Assembly (NCBI GenBank): GCA_950295325.1
Contig: OX485804.1
Span: forward strand, 7,130,001-7,194,000
Direction: 5' to 3'
Origin: Polytrichum commune
Lineage: Eukaryota; Streptophyta; Polytrichopsida; Polytrichales; Polytrichaceae
Length of the DNA: 64,000 bases
Shown here: one piece after another, positions 21,716-33,378 of the stretch
Layout of the letters: the number at the start of each line of letters is the position of its first letter
Numbering within the stretch: position 1 is the stretch's first letter
Translations under genes and position numbers: made by a program
Notes under the pieces: generated by a model
The model's database searches: none
What the model saw: only the letters and a program-made list of their open reading frames with translations
What the model was told of the DNA's origin: nothing

Positions 21716-23950
21716 ATGGAGCTGCCACGGTCGAGTGCCACGAAGAGGAAGCGTAGACATGAATTCAAGTCCCCCCCCAAGAAGAGGATGACAGGTCGAA
21801 CTGGGTCAGAGATGATTTCACCGACTGGACCTCCATGGTCACAACAATCATGGCTACCGCCTGCATCCACTCAACATCAGCAATGGATGATGGGCCAAGG
21901 CGCGCCGTGGACGATGGGTCAGCCGGGTCCGTGGATGATGGGGCAACAATACCCCGGCCCGTGGATGCAAGCCCCCGGCGCGCAGCCTAGCGAGGCTCCA
22001 ACCACAAAAGCGGATAGTGGAGCGAGAGCAGCAAGGAGGGCGATCAGGAAGGAAACTGAAGAGCGAGTGGAAGCACGACGCAATCAAGGGCAGAAACCGC
22101 ACCGTGTTAGGGTGAAGTCTGGTGGGGGCATAGACGGAGGCTGCGAAGGAAAAAACGAGTTTGACGAGGCCCTACGCACATTGGTACCACGTATTTTGGA
22201 TGTAAGCTGCGTGAAGTGGAATGACCAACCCCCGCACAGTGTGGAGAAACTGAGGAATGCCATCGACAACGATTTTGAGTATGTAGGGACCCACCTATCG
22301 GAGAAGGGCTTCAAGAACGCGGTGAAGAGGCAGATGAAGACGGAGCGCTCCAAAATGAAGGGATGGTTTTTGAGCGGGAAGAAGGACTGTCCGATTTCCA
22401 TCGAGCCCGATCAATGGGCAAGGTTGTGCGAGTACTGGTCCAAACCCGAGACGAAAGCGAAGGCACAAAGAATGGCCAATGCTCGCAAACAAGTGAAGAA
22501 AATTTCAAATGTCGGGCGGGCAGGCAAAGTTGGAAAGGAGGCACTGTTGGTACGGAATGCTGGGTTTTTTCCCCTCATACCTCCAATTTTCTGGTTTACA
22601 GTTGATGTGTGATGGTCGGCTCTTTAAGTGGGTTTACCATGTAGTATACTTGATTTAAACCAGGTACAGTAAACCACTGCATAGGCTACTCCATGATTCT
22701 TAGTGGCACAATCAGTCCGGGTACTCAATCACACTAGTTTGACCACAGGTATAGTATGTGACGATTCCCATGTCCATCCAGTTTGAATACACAACCTCGC
22801 AGCATCCCCAGCCGTCCTCTAGCATGATCGATCCATACTCTGCACATTCACCATTGTCCATTTCTCAAACCCTGCAGACTCTTAGTCGTATTTCAGTCAT
22901 ATCCTGGTTGTGTCTTAGTCACACCCTAGTCATATCCTAGTTGCGTCTTAGTCACAACCTAGTCATAACATAGTTGGTTCTTAGTCACAGCCAAGTCATG
23001 TCCTAGTTGCGTCTTAGTCACAGCCTAGTCGTAATCGTAGTCCTAATCCCAATCATAATCATAATCATATCATAGTTATATCCCAGCCATACCACAGCCA
23101 TAATGTTAGTCTTATTCCAGCCATTTTATTATCATCACTAAGGGCACTCCAATGTAAGCACACCGTTTGTTCCCTTGCATATGCACTTTGGGACGTTGTT
23201 AATCTAAGTGTAGATGATTGTTGTGTTCTGATTATGGCAGAGGAAGAAAAGACAGAGGAGTCCCACAATCACAGAGATTGCCGAGGACTTCCAAGAGTCC
23301 GAGCAAACGGGAGCCTGCACTTCCGTAAGACCAGGATTTCTCCGCTGAAATTGTGCCTCCATAGTTGATTAGTGGTTGTGGTAGTCGTATATTTCAGTTA
23401 TATTTCAGTCGTTGATGTGTCCTTGTGTACATTTTGAGATCACAAGTACTTGACCTCAGACGTGGAAGGTGGTTTGGCTGCAATGGACTGAGTGGTGGTT
23501 TGTGTGTGTGACATGTACAGCAAGCAGCGTCTAGAAGGGTATGTGCCCGCATCACGGCTCTGGAGACAACCCAAGTCGAATTTAGGAACCAGTTGTCCGA
23601 TCTTTTGATGACTAGTCAGAATAATGAGCAGTCACTTCTATCGGTCCATGTCAGGCTAGACAACCTTGCTACCACCCTCAACTTGTTAATGAATAGGCTA
23701 GAGTCTAAGAGCATGGTTAGTCAGCCTGATGACAGTGGTGGCAAGCATGACGCAATTGCCAAAACTCCTCCGAAGTCACCATGCGAGAATCAAGCCCAAT
23801 CAAAACCAACTCGCATTGGCGCCTCTAGTGTACATATCGTGGATGTAGTGGATGTCTCGTATGTTCCTAGTGAGGATGACAACCCACCCAAACAGTCAGT
23901 TAGAAGGACTCGGAGCAAGGATGTGAAGTTCAAGGGTGTTGGCGGTGCGG
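21716..23950 (+). pseudogene. CACTA second gene, Transposase_24-like (plant Ptta/En/Spm family), 3' end cut by R3
   Basis: Three exons join in phase 0: 21716-22549, 23241-23324 and 23521-23950 (donors GTACGG and GTAAGA; acceptors GGCAG and TACAG), 449+ codons without a stop. Residues 1-35 are a basic, nuclear-signal-like stretch. Residues 55-90 repeat MGQxxPWMM-type Met/Gly/Pro/Trp motifs. Near 220-270 is the family pattern DQWARLCEYWSKPETKAKAQ, then NARKQVKK and GRAGKVG. Exon 2 has RQRSPTITEIAEDF. Exon 3 is coiled-coil-like (ITALETTQVEFRNQLSDLL). The family is the accessory, probably DNA-binding, CACTA protein. The frame runs into an LTR at 23951. The start of the first exon is uncertain. 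Confidence 0.65.
22880..23060. repeat. Intronic TAGTCA minisatellite
   Basis: An irregular array of TTAGTCACA, CCTAGTCATA and TCCTAGTTG elements in roughly 34-bp units within the intron between exons ending at 22549 and starting at 23241. It resembles the short repeated binding motifs found near CACTA ends. Confidence 0.7.
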
Positions 23951-24922
23951 TGTCGCGCACCTCTCCATGAGGAGTTCCCGAAACACCATGGGCACAAGGG
24001 GGACCCCGGAGTGACACCCGGGACTTGTGGCGCCGTTGGTGAGAGGTCCCAAGTGATCCTAGTGTGGGTGAGGGCCCTGGGCGTTGGGAACGCCTCCCAC
24101 CCACGGAGACTAGGAGGCACAAGGGTAAGGCCATGAGTTATGCGTAGCTCATGGCGTGGTGATTCTAGAATGCTCAAGAACACCTCAATCGGAGGTGTGA
24201 GCTAGGAGTTATGGCCATTTGAGTGGGGCGCTGTCCCGGGACAGCGCCCTGGTACAGCAGTGCCTGGGAGTGATTCCCGGGACTGCCAAGGTTCAAACAG
24301 GCATAACTTCCTCAAGACTTGCCCGAATGGGGCAAGTGAGGAGTCCATCGGCATCTACGTGAAGCGTAGATGAAGATGAAGTGGTTGGTTGTTATGATCA
24401 GACATCGTACAAGGAAGTTATGATGGTCTGAAGCTGCTGGGGTGTTCTAGGCCCAGATGCTAAAGGAAAATGTCCACTTGGCCCCAACTCTTGGTAGAGA
24501 GACAAGAGGTTGGTTGGCGGTGGGGTAGGGGCCCCGCGTGAAGTCCTAGAGGCTTATATGGGTGAGGCGGTGTGGCCTCACCCACCCGAGGCCGAACGGC
24601 ACGGCCTCCATGGGCATTGGCCCATTGTGAGGTCATAGTTGCCTAGTATGGTTCGGGTTGTTGTAGTGTTGCTCCGGCAACGCGATGATCAACATAGGAT
24701 TGGACTTCCATGGATGGAAGTCCACATTGGGGAAATGGGTTACCGATTAAGGGGTGAGTCCCGAAAGCAAAGTAGGAGGGTTGGTTCCCTCCTATGAACT
24801 ATTGGTCCGGGGTAAGAGGAGCTATCCATTAGCATGGCGGAATGCGAAGGGTTAGCGCTCGTAACCTTTGCTAGAAACGAAAATTGGCAAGATTATTAAG
24901 GGACCTAGCAAGGGTTGCGACA
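23951..24922 (+). repeat. R3 forward LTR (972 bp)
   Basis: TGTCGC to GCGACA, inserted after codons for VGGA of the Transposase_24-like gene. The first ~590 bp match the central reverse LTR piece (27449-28036) in private variants. The last ~380 bp match the right-arm LTR. Confidence 0.95.
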
Positions 24923-24924
24923 CT

Positions 24925-24936
24925 TGGTATCAGAGC
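24925..24936 (+). promoter_or_regulatory. R3 forward primer binding site
   Basis: TGGTATCAGAGC, 2 nt after the forward LTR. Confidence 0.95.
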
Positions 24937-25920
24937 AGGGTTCCAATATTTGAGCTAGCCCTTTGAGGGAGACATGGCTATCAAACCTGAGGGTTACTAT
25001 GGTGAGCCGGGGTTTCCAAAAGGTTGTGAGGCTCAAATTGGAACAAGGATCATGTGCAAGTGGAATTTGACCATACCATTGGTTCAAATGACAATGGTGG
25101 GCATGAGGGTGGATTTGGTAAGGAAAATGGAGGAGTGCTTTGAAAAGGGCTCCCGCAAACCTCAAAAAACATTTGGGGCCTAGAATACCGAAAGCACCCA
25201 AAACCTTGGAGGGCATTAATGTTGGATTGAAATTCCAATTCGAAATGCTTGGAAGGTATTGATGTTGGAATGAATTTGGTGCTAATGAGGCACCCGGGGC
25301 CTCTTAAGGCCTATGTGCGCTATTCAAACGCACAAATGAAGGATACACCTAAAACGGACGAGCTTTCTAAGAAATGTATCCTTTTAGGTGGGGTTTTAAA
25401 AGCGGGTGGTGGATGCCTTGTTTAAGTCCCCAAGGCTTCTTGAGGACACGGTGGGGACCATCAAGTTTGCAAGAGCATTGAAGCCAATGGTCCCAAAGAG
25501 AAGTTCGACGGCGCATCACCACAAGTGGCTTTAGCCAAAGTAGGTCCCAAAGAAATGAGTGCAAATTGTTTGGTCCATTTTACTTAGGCAAAACATGTTG
25601 GTGCCGCGGACGGAATGTTGAAAGGTGGCTTTATGCTTCCAAAGCAAATCATACTTGTGCCACGGACGGAATGTTGGGAGGTGGGTTTGTCCTACCAAGG
25701 CAATTCATGTTCGTGCCGCGGACGGAGTGTGGGAAGGTGGCTTTGTACTACCAAGGCAAAACATGTTTGTTTTGCGGACAAATTATTAGAAATTGGTTTT
25801 GTGGCACCAAACCAATTTGTCCCGCGGACGAAATGTTTAAAGTTGGCTTTGCGGACCAAGCCAAGCCAAGTTGCCGAGGACCAAATGTTGGACGATGGCT
25901 TTGTGGCCAAGGCTAGTAGC
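24937..25920 (+). pseudogene. R3 left-arm leader region with 56-bp repeats
   Basis: A frame at 24974-25183 (AIKPEGYYGEPGFPKGCEAQ) is followed by non-coding sequence and the CCGCGGACGGAATG minisatellite from about 25600 to 25870. No Gag motif is seen. Confidence 0.6.
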
Positions 25921-25929
25921 TTTAAGCCG

Positions 25930-26434
25930 AGGCCAAGTATTTTGTACCTTGAGGCTCAAATAAATGGGAGGTTTGTCTCATGGGTTGACAAAGAGTTAAG
26001 GCATTCTTTCATGACCCCAAAGCTCACAAGGGAGTTGGGGTTTGCCGATTGGTAGAGTGGTGAAGCCCACCAAGGTGCGGTTTGGAAAGGGCGAACCGCA
26101 TGAGACAAAGGAGGCCGCGATGCATGTAACCTTTCAATGTGGGACATTGGAATTTTGTCAAAATTTCACACCATGTGAAATAGATGAAATGCATGTCATT
26201 GTGAAGGCCGCCTTCTTTGAAACTCACATGATAGATGTGAGGTGCAAGCCGGTGTGCTTGCGGTGCATTATGATGTGTCATAATGGCAAAGAATTGAAGT
26301 TCAAATTAACAATGACTCCTATGGTAGGAGGATCTAAGTTGAATTTGGTCTTAATGGACCGAATAAAAATAAAAATAAAACATAATAGTCATGGTTCAAT
26401 TGGAGCAACTCCAAGGAACGTATGGGGAGGCTAG
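25930..26434 (+). pseudogene. R3 left-arm protease-like remnant
   Basis: INGRFVSWVDKELRHSFMTPKL shows the D-K-E replacement without the upstream stop seen in R1. A frame at 26042-26434 continues with CGTLEFCQNF and KLNLVLMD. Confidence 0.7.
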
Positions 26435-26439
26435 GAAAG

Positions 26440-27448
26440 ATGGGCCTCCCCCAAACAACATTGGTGTGATGTTGGTGAAATACAAGGATGTATTCACCAA
26501 TGTGTTGCCAAAAAAAAAAATTACCGCCAAGAAGTGAAAAATCACTTTGCTCAACGAGAGATTGAGCTCTTGAGGTATGTGGTGATAAATGAAGTTGGTG
26601 GACGAACATGAAGAATGTCAAGGCAATCCAAAAAGAGAATTGGCCCTTGATTCAAAAGGGCTTAGGTCATTTGTTGGCCTAGCCAATTAGTACCACAACT
26701 TCATTCGAGAGTTTTCTAAGGTTGCTAGGACCTTATTCAACTTATTGAGGAAAATGGCTATCCCAAGAGGGGGATGAGCCTTGTCACCAAGCCTTTGGGG
26801 GGCTCAAAAACAAGTTCTCTTCGCCGCCCGTGCTTAAGTTCGCGGACTTTGACAAACCTTTTGAGGTGCATACGGGGGCGAGTGACTTTAGCATTGGCGG
26901 ATGTTGAGGCAAAATGGATGGCCATTGCATATAAGAGCATGAATCTCGATGGTTGTCCGACCTTGTCCAACTTATGCAAGAAATGGCTATCCCAAAAGTG
27001 GGACGAGCTTTGCCACCAAGTCTTTAAGGAGCTTAAGACCAAGTTTTCTTCGCCGCCCGTGCTCAAGTTTGCGAAATTTGACAAACCTTTTGAGGTGCAT
27101 ACGGGGGCGAGTAACTTTACCATTGGCGGATGTTGATCCAAGATGGATGCCCATTGCATATGGGACCATTAAGCTTAAAGGTGGTCGAACCTTGTGCGAC
27201 TTGTGAACGAAATGGCTATCTGAAGAGTGGGATGAGCCTTGTCCCAAAGTCTTTGGGGAACTTAAGACAAAGTCCTCTTTACCACCCGTGTTCAAGTTCG
27301 CGGAGCTTGAAAAACCTTTTGAGGTGCATACGGGGGGTGAGTGACTTTACCATTGGCGGATGTTGATGCAAAATGGATGGCCATTGCATATGAGAGCATG
27401 AAGCTCGATGGTTGTCCCACCTTGTCCGACTTGTGGAAGAAATGGCTA
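26440..27448 (+). pseudogene. R3 left-arm RT-core-deleted segment with linker array
   Basis: The RT entry and post-palm segments are fused as in R1. Linker units begin at AAATGG near 26752, 26981, 27210 and 27440, spacing 229-230 bp. The last unit stops at the inversion junction. Confidence 0.75.
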
Positions 27449-28036
27449 CACGGAGCCCCTACCCCACCGCCAACCAACCTCTTGTCTCTCTACCAAGAGT
27501 TGGGGCCAAGTGGACATTTTCCTTTAGCATCTGGGCCTAGAACACCCCAGCAGCTTCAGACCATCATAACTTCCTTGTACGATGTCTGATCATAACAACC
27601 AACCACTTCATCTTCATCTACGCTTCACGTAGATGCCGATGGACTCCTCACTTGCCCCATTCGGGCAAGTCTTGAGGAAGTTATGCCTGTTTGAACCTTG
27701 GCAGTCCCGGGAATCACTCCCAGGCACTGCTGTACCAGGGCGCTGTCCCGGGACAGCGCCCCACTCAAATGGCCATAACTCCTAGCTCACACCTCCGATT
27801 GAGGTGTTCTTGAGCATTCTAGAATCACCACGCCATGAGCTACGCATAACTCATGGCCTTACCCTTGTGCCTCCTAGTCTCCGTGGGTGGGAGGCGTTCC
27901 CAACGCCCAGGGCCCTCACCCACACTAGGATCACTTGGGACCTCTCACCAACGGCGCCACAAGTCCCGGGTGTCACTCCGGGGTCCCCCTTGTGCCCATG
28001 GTGTTTCGGGCACTCCTCATGGAGAGGTGCGCGACA
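27449..28036 (-). repeat. R3 truncated reverse 3' LTR
   Basis: A piece of LTR beginning inside the element at CACGGAGCCCC and ending at the true LTR terminus GCGCGACA. The junction with the left arm has CTA in common with both parents, a 3-nt microhomology. Confidence 0.9.
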
Positions 28037-28840
28037 CTCACCCCCACCAAACGGAGTCGATGCCCTCATCGACTATGCTTGTAGTCGGCACACCAATTCT
28101 CAAGTTGCCATCCTCTATGGTGCGGCATTGTGTTTACCTTAGGGCGCGACCCCCACAATGCATCTTCAAATTTGGCATAGTCCCAAAGGTGTCGTTCCTA
28201 GGTGGTCCGTTAGCGACCTTGGATCTCTCATCCAAGGACCTAACCTATACTAGACCCACCTACTTTGGGACTCACTTGGGTTGCCCCTCCTTTGGGGCCT
28301 CCCCCGTTAGGCTCCACTAGCCTAACGTGACACATCTAGGCGAGACCTCAACGCTTCCACTAAGTTGTCTCGGTTGCAACTCCGAGATGGCTTTCCATTG
28401 TTAAGCCACGCCTCGATCGCACGGGGGTGATGCCAAGTCCCGCCCGACTCGGTTCCCACTTTGCTCTTTCGAGACATGGGTTCATGACTCCCATGCGCCA
28501 ACTCTCATTAGCTCGCGGGTAGCACTTTTATGAGCACGCGCCATCACCTTGTCCCCGCCCGGACAAGCCCACAACTAAGAAGTTTCTTGGTTTTATCCAA
28601 GTGCCCTCTAAGCCATGGCCCCCAATTACTCGGCTTACCCAACCTAGTTTGGCATATCTATTCCCCCTCTTCCATTAACCAAGCACAAGTATAAGACTAG
28701 GACCTCATCTCATACTTTTCTCTTTGCACCACTAAAGTTTGGACTTTATTCCCTCAAGCCAAAGAACAAGTTCATGTTGTGGAGTAATTAACCTCGAAGC
28801 TAAGTGTGCTACTAGCGTCTCTCCCCCACTAAAGGAGATT
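28037..28840 (-). other. R3 reverse 3' untranslated region
   Basis: Reverse complement of the structured 3' UTR found in the other copies, beginning next to the LTR with the complement of the G-rich tract. A 155-aa antisense frame (27853-28320) is open across the LTR border. Confidence 0.7.
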
Positions 28841-29280
28841 GATGTCCTCATCAATGCCTACGCTTCATTTTATTGGAATGTCTAGCCTTAGTTTCTTCAA
28901 AATGCTTTACCAATTTCTTGGCGTTCATCATGTCTCTTGCCGCTACCCAAACGGCTTCTTTCTCATGGTATCCTCACCATTTCACCAACTACTCCTTTGT
29001 ACATTTTCTTTCATTTTCACTTGGACTTCCTACACTTGAGGATGCCCTCCTACCTCATGTTCCAAATGACCTCCACAAGGTCGGGACGTGGCCTAATCAC
29101 TTGCTTGTGATCGGGCCACAAGGTGTCGTCCTAAAATGACTTTCGTAATGAGACATGAAATGTCGGATGCACTTTGATCTCCGGCGGTAATTCCAACTTA
29201 TACATGTCCTTGACCACTTGTTCCACCATGGAAAACGAAGCTCCAATTTTGGACATGAACTTTTGAGTGAGGCCTTCCGG
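28841..29280 (-). pseudogene. R3 reverse chromodomain and integrase C-terminus remnant
   Basis: On the minus strand it contains YLVKW-stop-GYHEKEAVWVAARDMMN in mixed frames and the LELPPEIKVHPTFHV segment. The same stop in the chromodomain as in R1 and R2. Confidence 0.65.
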
Positions 29281-30290
29281 CTAAGTGAAGTTGTTCACAT
29301 TCAACAACACCTTTTGGCCCACCTCATTCTCCACTTTGCGTCTTCCGGCATTTACTAGCACTCCGTAGCACCTTCGGGCTTTCTCCACCAACAACTTGGT
29401 CATCTCTAAGACTTGTTCACGCTTCTTAGCCAAGTCCTCACCATCTTGGTTGAACTCTAGTGTTGAATGTGCCCCCTCGAGAGCTAGGTTAATAGGTTGG
29501 AGCGCATCCACTCCATAAGCCACCACGAAAGACCACCCATTGGTTGTCAAGTGCGTGGCTACATTGCAATTACACTCCGCTCGACCCACATAGTCCGCCC
29601 AATCTCCTTGGTCCGCCCCCACCAAGTTCCTCAAGTATTGCTTCAAGACTCCATTCACACGCTCCACTTTCCCATCCACTTGGGAATGCAAGGTCGTGCT
29701 AAACCTTAGTTTCATTCCGACCTCCTTAGAGAAATGCATTGAAAATGCACTTGTGAACTTTGGATCTTGATCCCACACAATCACTCTTGGCAACCCGTGG
29801 TGCCTCAACCATCCTTTGAGAAAAGGCTATGCGGTCTCCAACGCGGTGGCGGTTCCCACAATCGGCACCATGTGTGCCAACTTGGCAAACCGCTCTACCA
29901 TCAACAAGATGGCATCATATCCATGTAACTCCGGCAAACTTGTGATCAAGTCCATGCACATACTATGCCATGGCGCCCACGGGATAGGCAAAGGTTGCAA
30001 GAGACTGCCTTGCTTTTGGTAAGAGGCTCGGTTCACTTGGCACTTTATTCACGCCTTCACAAAGTGGGTTATATCCTAGTTTATGCACCGCCAATGGTAC
30101 CTCTTTGACACCATTCTATGGTGGTTTTTTCTTTCTCTTCTATGGCCGGCAATAGGACTATCAAATTCCTCCTTCAAAACCGATAGCCTCTACTTGCCTT
30201 GTGGCACATACACCCGACTTTGTTTGCACTTGAACAATCCGTCCACCAACTTAACCTCTTTAAGCACCTTGCTCTTGCGAAGCTCACCTA
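29281..30290 (-). pseudogene. R3 reverse integrase
   Basis: The core frame 29281-29808 (175 aa) is uninterrupted, with VIVWDQDPKF and KVERVNGVLKQYLRN. 29827-30036 holds MDLITSLPELHGYD. The two are separated by the shared in-frame TAG after ALETA. The zinc-binding part lies at about 30060-30290. Confidence 0.85.
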
Positions 30291-30319
30291 AAAGTTTTTG
30301 TGCTTTGGGGTAGTTAATT

Positions 30320-31860
30320 TACCCCTCCCGTATCTTGTATCACAAGTTTCCTTCGCCGGCACACATTAGCCACAAGGTTTGGATGGTTCTCATTGCTTGG
30401 AACTCTTCCCGTCTACTTCGCGCATCCGGCACCACATTTCCACGGTCCGGTTTGTGGATCAAATCCACCTTCATAAGCGCCAAGCTGTCATGCCAACGCA
30501 ATGACTTGGCGCTCACTTGCGCTTGTATGTCAAAATACTTTTAGGACACATTGTCCTTGTAGACCTTTACTTTGTGCGACCCCAACTAGTGTCGCCACAT
30601 CTTCAAGCAATGCACTACGGCAAAGAAGTTCTTTGTCATGAGTTGGTTGTCTTCTTTGACAACCATCGAGCTTCATGCTCGCATATGCAATGGCCATCCA
30701 TCTTACACATAATCCACCATTGGCAAAATCACTCACCCCCGTATGCACCTCAAAAGGTTTGTCAAGCTCCGCGAACTTGAGCACGGGCGGCGAAAAGAAC
30801 TTGGCCTTAAGCTCCCCAAAGACTCGTGACAAACATCATCCCACTCTTGGGATAGCCATTTCTTCCACAAGTCGGACAAGGTGGGACAACCATCGAGCTT
30901 CATGCTCTCATATGCAATGGCCATCCATTTTGCATCAACATCCGCCAATGGTAAAGTCACTCACCCCCCGTATGCACCTCAAAAGGTTTTTCAAGCTCCG
31001 CGAACTTGAACACGGGTGGTAAAGAGGACTTTGTCTTAAGTTCCCCAAAGACTTTGGGACAAGGCTCATCCCACTCTTCAGATAGCCATTTCGTTCACAA
31101 GTCGCACAAGGTTCGACCACCTTTAAGCTTAATGGTCCCATATGCAATGGGCATCCATCTTGGATCAACATCCGCCAATGGTAAAGTTACTCGCCCCCGT
31201 ATGCACCTCAAAAGGTTTGTCAAATTTCGCAAACTTGAGCACGGGCGGCGAAGAAAACTTGGTCTTAAGCTCCTTAAAGACTTGGTGGCAAAGCTCGTCC
31301 CACTTTTGGGATAGCCATTTCTTGCATAAGTTGGACAAGGTCGGACAACCATCGAGATTCATGCTCTTATATGCAATGGCCATCCATTTTGCCTCAACAT
31401 CCGCCAATGCTAAAGTCACTCGCCCCCGTATGCACCTCAAAAGGTTTGTCAAAGTCCGCGAACTTAAGCACGGGCGGCGAAGAGAACTTGTTTTTGAGCC
31501 CCCCAAAGGCTTGGTGACAAGGCTCATCCCCCTCTTGGGATAGCCATTTTCCTCAATAAGTTGAATAAGGTCCTAGCAACCTTAGAAAACTCTCGAATGA
31601 AGTTGTGGTACTAATTGGCTAGGCCAACAAATGACCTAAGCCCTTTTGAATCAAGGGCCAATTCTCTTTTTGGATTGCCTTGACATTCTTCATGTTCGTC
31701 CACCAACTTCATTTATCACCACATACCTCAAGAGCTCAATCTCTCGTTGAGCAAAGTGATTTTTCACTTCTTGGCGGTAATTTTTTTTTTGGGCAACACA
31801 TTGGTGAATACATCCTTGTATTTCACCAACATCACACCAATGTTGTTTGGGGGAGGCCCA
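30320..31860 (-). pseudogene. R3 reverse RNase H, linker array and RT entry
   Basis: Minus-strand order: fused RT entry near 31750-31830, GLRSFVGLAN near 31630, an array of five 229-bp linker units (about 31560-30770), RNase H end near 30550-30660. From 30853 rightwards it is the mirror image of the left arm. Confidence 0.75.
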
Positions 31861-31866
31861 TCTTTC

Positions 31867-32390
31867 CTAGCCTCCCCATACGTTCCTTGGAGTTGCTCCA
31901 ATTGAACCATGACTATTATGTTTTATTTTTATTTTTATTCGGTCCATTAAGACCAAATTCAACTTAGATCCTCCTACCATAGGAGTCATTGTTAATTTGA
32001 ACTTCAATTCTTTGCCATTATGACACATCATAATGCACCGCAAGCACACCGGCTTGCACCTCACATCTATCATGTGAGTTTCAAAGAAGGCGGCCTTCAC
32101 AATGACATGCATTTCATCTATTTCACATGGTGTGAAATTTTGACAAAATTCCAATGTCCCACATTGAAAGGTTACATGCATCGCGGCCTCCTTTGTCTCA
32201 TGCGGTTCGCCCTTTCCAAACCGCACCTTGGTGGGCTTCACCACTCTACCAATCGGCAAACCCCAACTCCCTTGTGAGCTTTGGGGTCATGAAAGAATGC
32301 CTTAACTCTTTGTCAACCCATGAGACAAACCTCCCATTTATTTGAGCCTCAAGGTACAAAATACTTGGCCTCGGCTTAAAGCTACTAGCC
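31867..32390 (-). pseudogene. R3 reverse protease-like remnant
   Basis: Mirror of 25930-26434, with the same D-K-E core and the same private variants. Confidence 0.7.
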
Positions 32391-33364
32391 TTGGCCACAA
32401 AGCCATCGTCCAACATTTGGTCCTCGGCAACTTGGCTTGGCTTGGTCCGCAAAGCCAACTTTAAACATTTCGTCCGCGGGACAAATTGGTTTGGTGCCAC
32501 AAAACCAATTTCTAATAATTTGTCCGCAAAACAAACATGTTTTGCCTTGGTAGTACAAAGCCACCTTCCCACACTCCGTCCGCGGCACGAACATGAATTG
32601 CCTTGGTAGGACAAACCCACCTCCCAACATTCCGTCCGTGGCACAAGTATGATTTGCTTTGGAAGCATAAAGCCACCTTTCAACATTCCGTCCGCGGCAC
32701 CAACATGTTTTGCCTAAGTAAAATGGACCAAACAATTTGCACTCATTTCTTTGGGACCTACTTTGGCTAAAGCCACTTGTGGTGATGCGCCGTCGAACTT
32801 CTCTTTGGGACCATTGGCTTCAATGCTCTTGCAAACTTGATGGTCCCCACCGTGTCCTCAAGAAGCCTTGGGGACTTAAACAAGGCATCCACCACCCGCT
32901 TTTAAAACCCCACCTAAAAGGATACATTTCTTAGAAAGCTCGTCCGTTTTAGGTGTATCCTTCATTTGTGCGTTTGAATAGCGCACATAGGCCTTAAGAG
33001 GCCCCGGGTGCCTCATTAGCACCAAATTCATTCCAACATCAATACCTTCCAAGCATTTCGAATTGGAATTTCAATCCAACATTAATGCCCTCCAAGGTTT
33101 TGGGTGCTTTCGGTATTCTAGGCCCCAAATGTTTTTTGAGGTTTGCGGGAGCCCTTTTCAAAGCACTCCTCCATTTTCCTTACCAAATCCACCCTCATGC
33201 CCACCATTGTCATTTGAACCAATGGTATGGTCAAATTCCACTTGCACATGATCCTTGTTCCAATTTGAGCCTCACAACCTTTTGGAAACCCCGGCTCACC
33301 ATAATAACCCTCAGGTTTGATAGCCATGTCTCCCTCAAAGTGCTAGCTCAAATATTGGAACCCT
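32391..33364 (-). pseudogene. R3 reverse leader region with 56-bp repeats
   Basis: Mirror of the left-arm leader and minisatellite. The minisatellite lies at about 32420-32705. Confidence 0.6.
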
Positions 33365-33376
33365 GCTCTGATACCA
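33365..33376 (-). promoter_or_regulatory. R3 reverse primer binding site
   Basis: GCTCTGATACCA on the plus strand, the complement of the initiator-tRNA-Met type site, 2 nt from the reverse LTR. Confidence 0.95.
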
Positions 33377-33378
33377 AG

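Larger units (their letters stand above)
23951..27448 (+). repeat. Left arm of the 3.5-kb inverted repeat
   Basis: It carries LTR, primer site, leader, protease and the RNase H linker array. Private variants such as the A-rich run near 26345-26380 and CAAATGAC near 25085 are found in the right arm in reverse but not in other copies, so the arms share a recent origin. It ends in AAATGGCTA, after which the sequence switches to reverse LTR. Confidence 0.9.
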
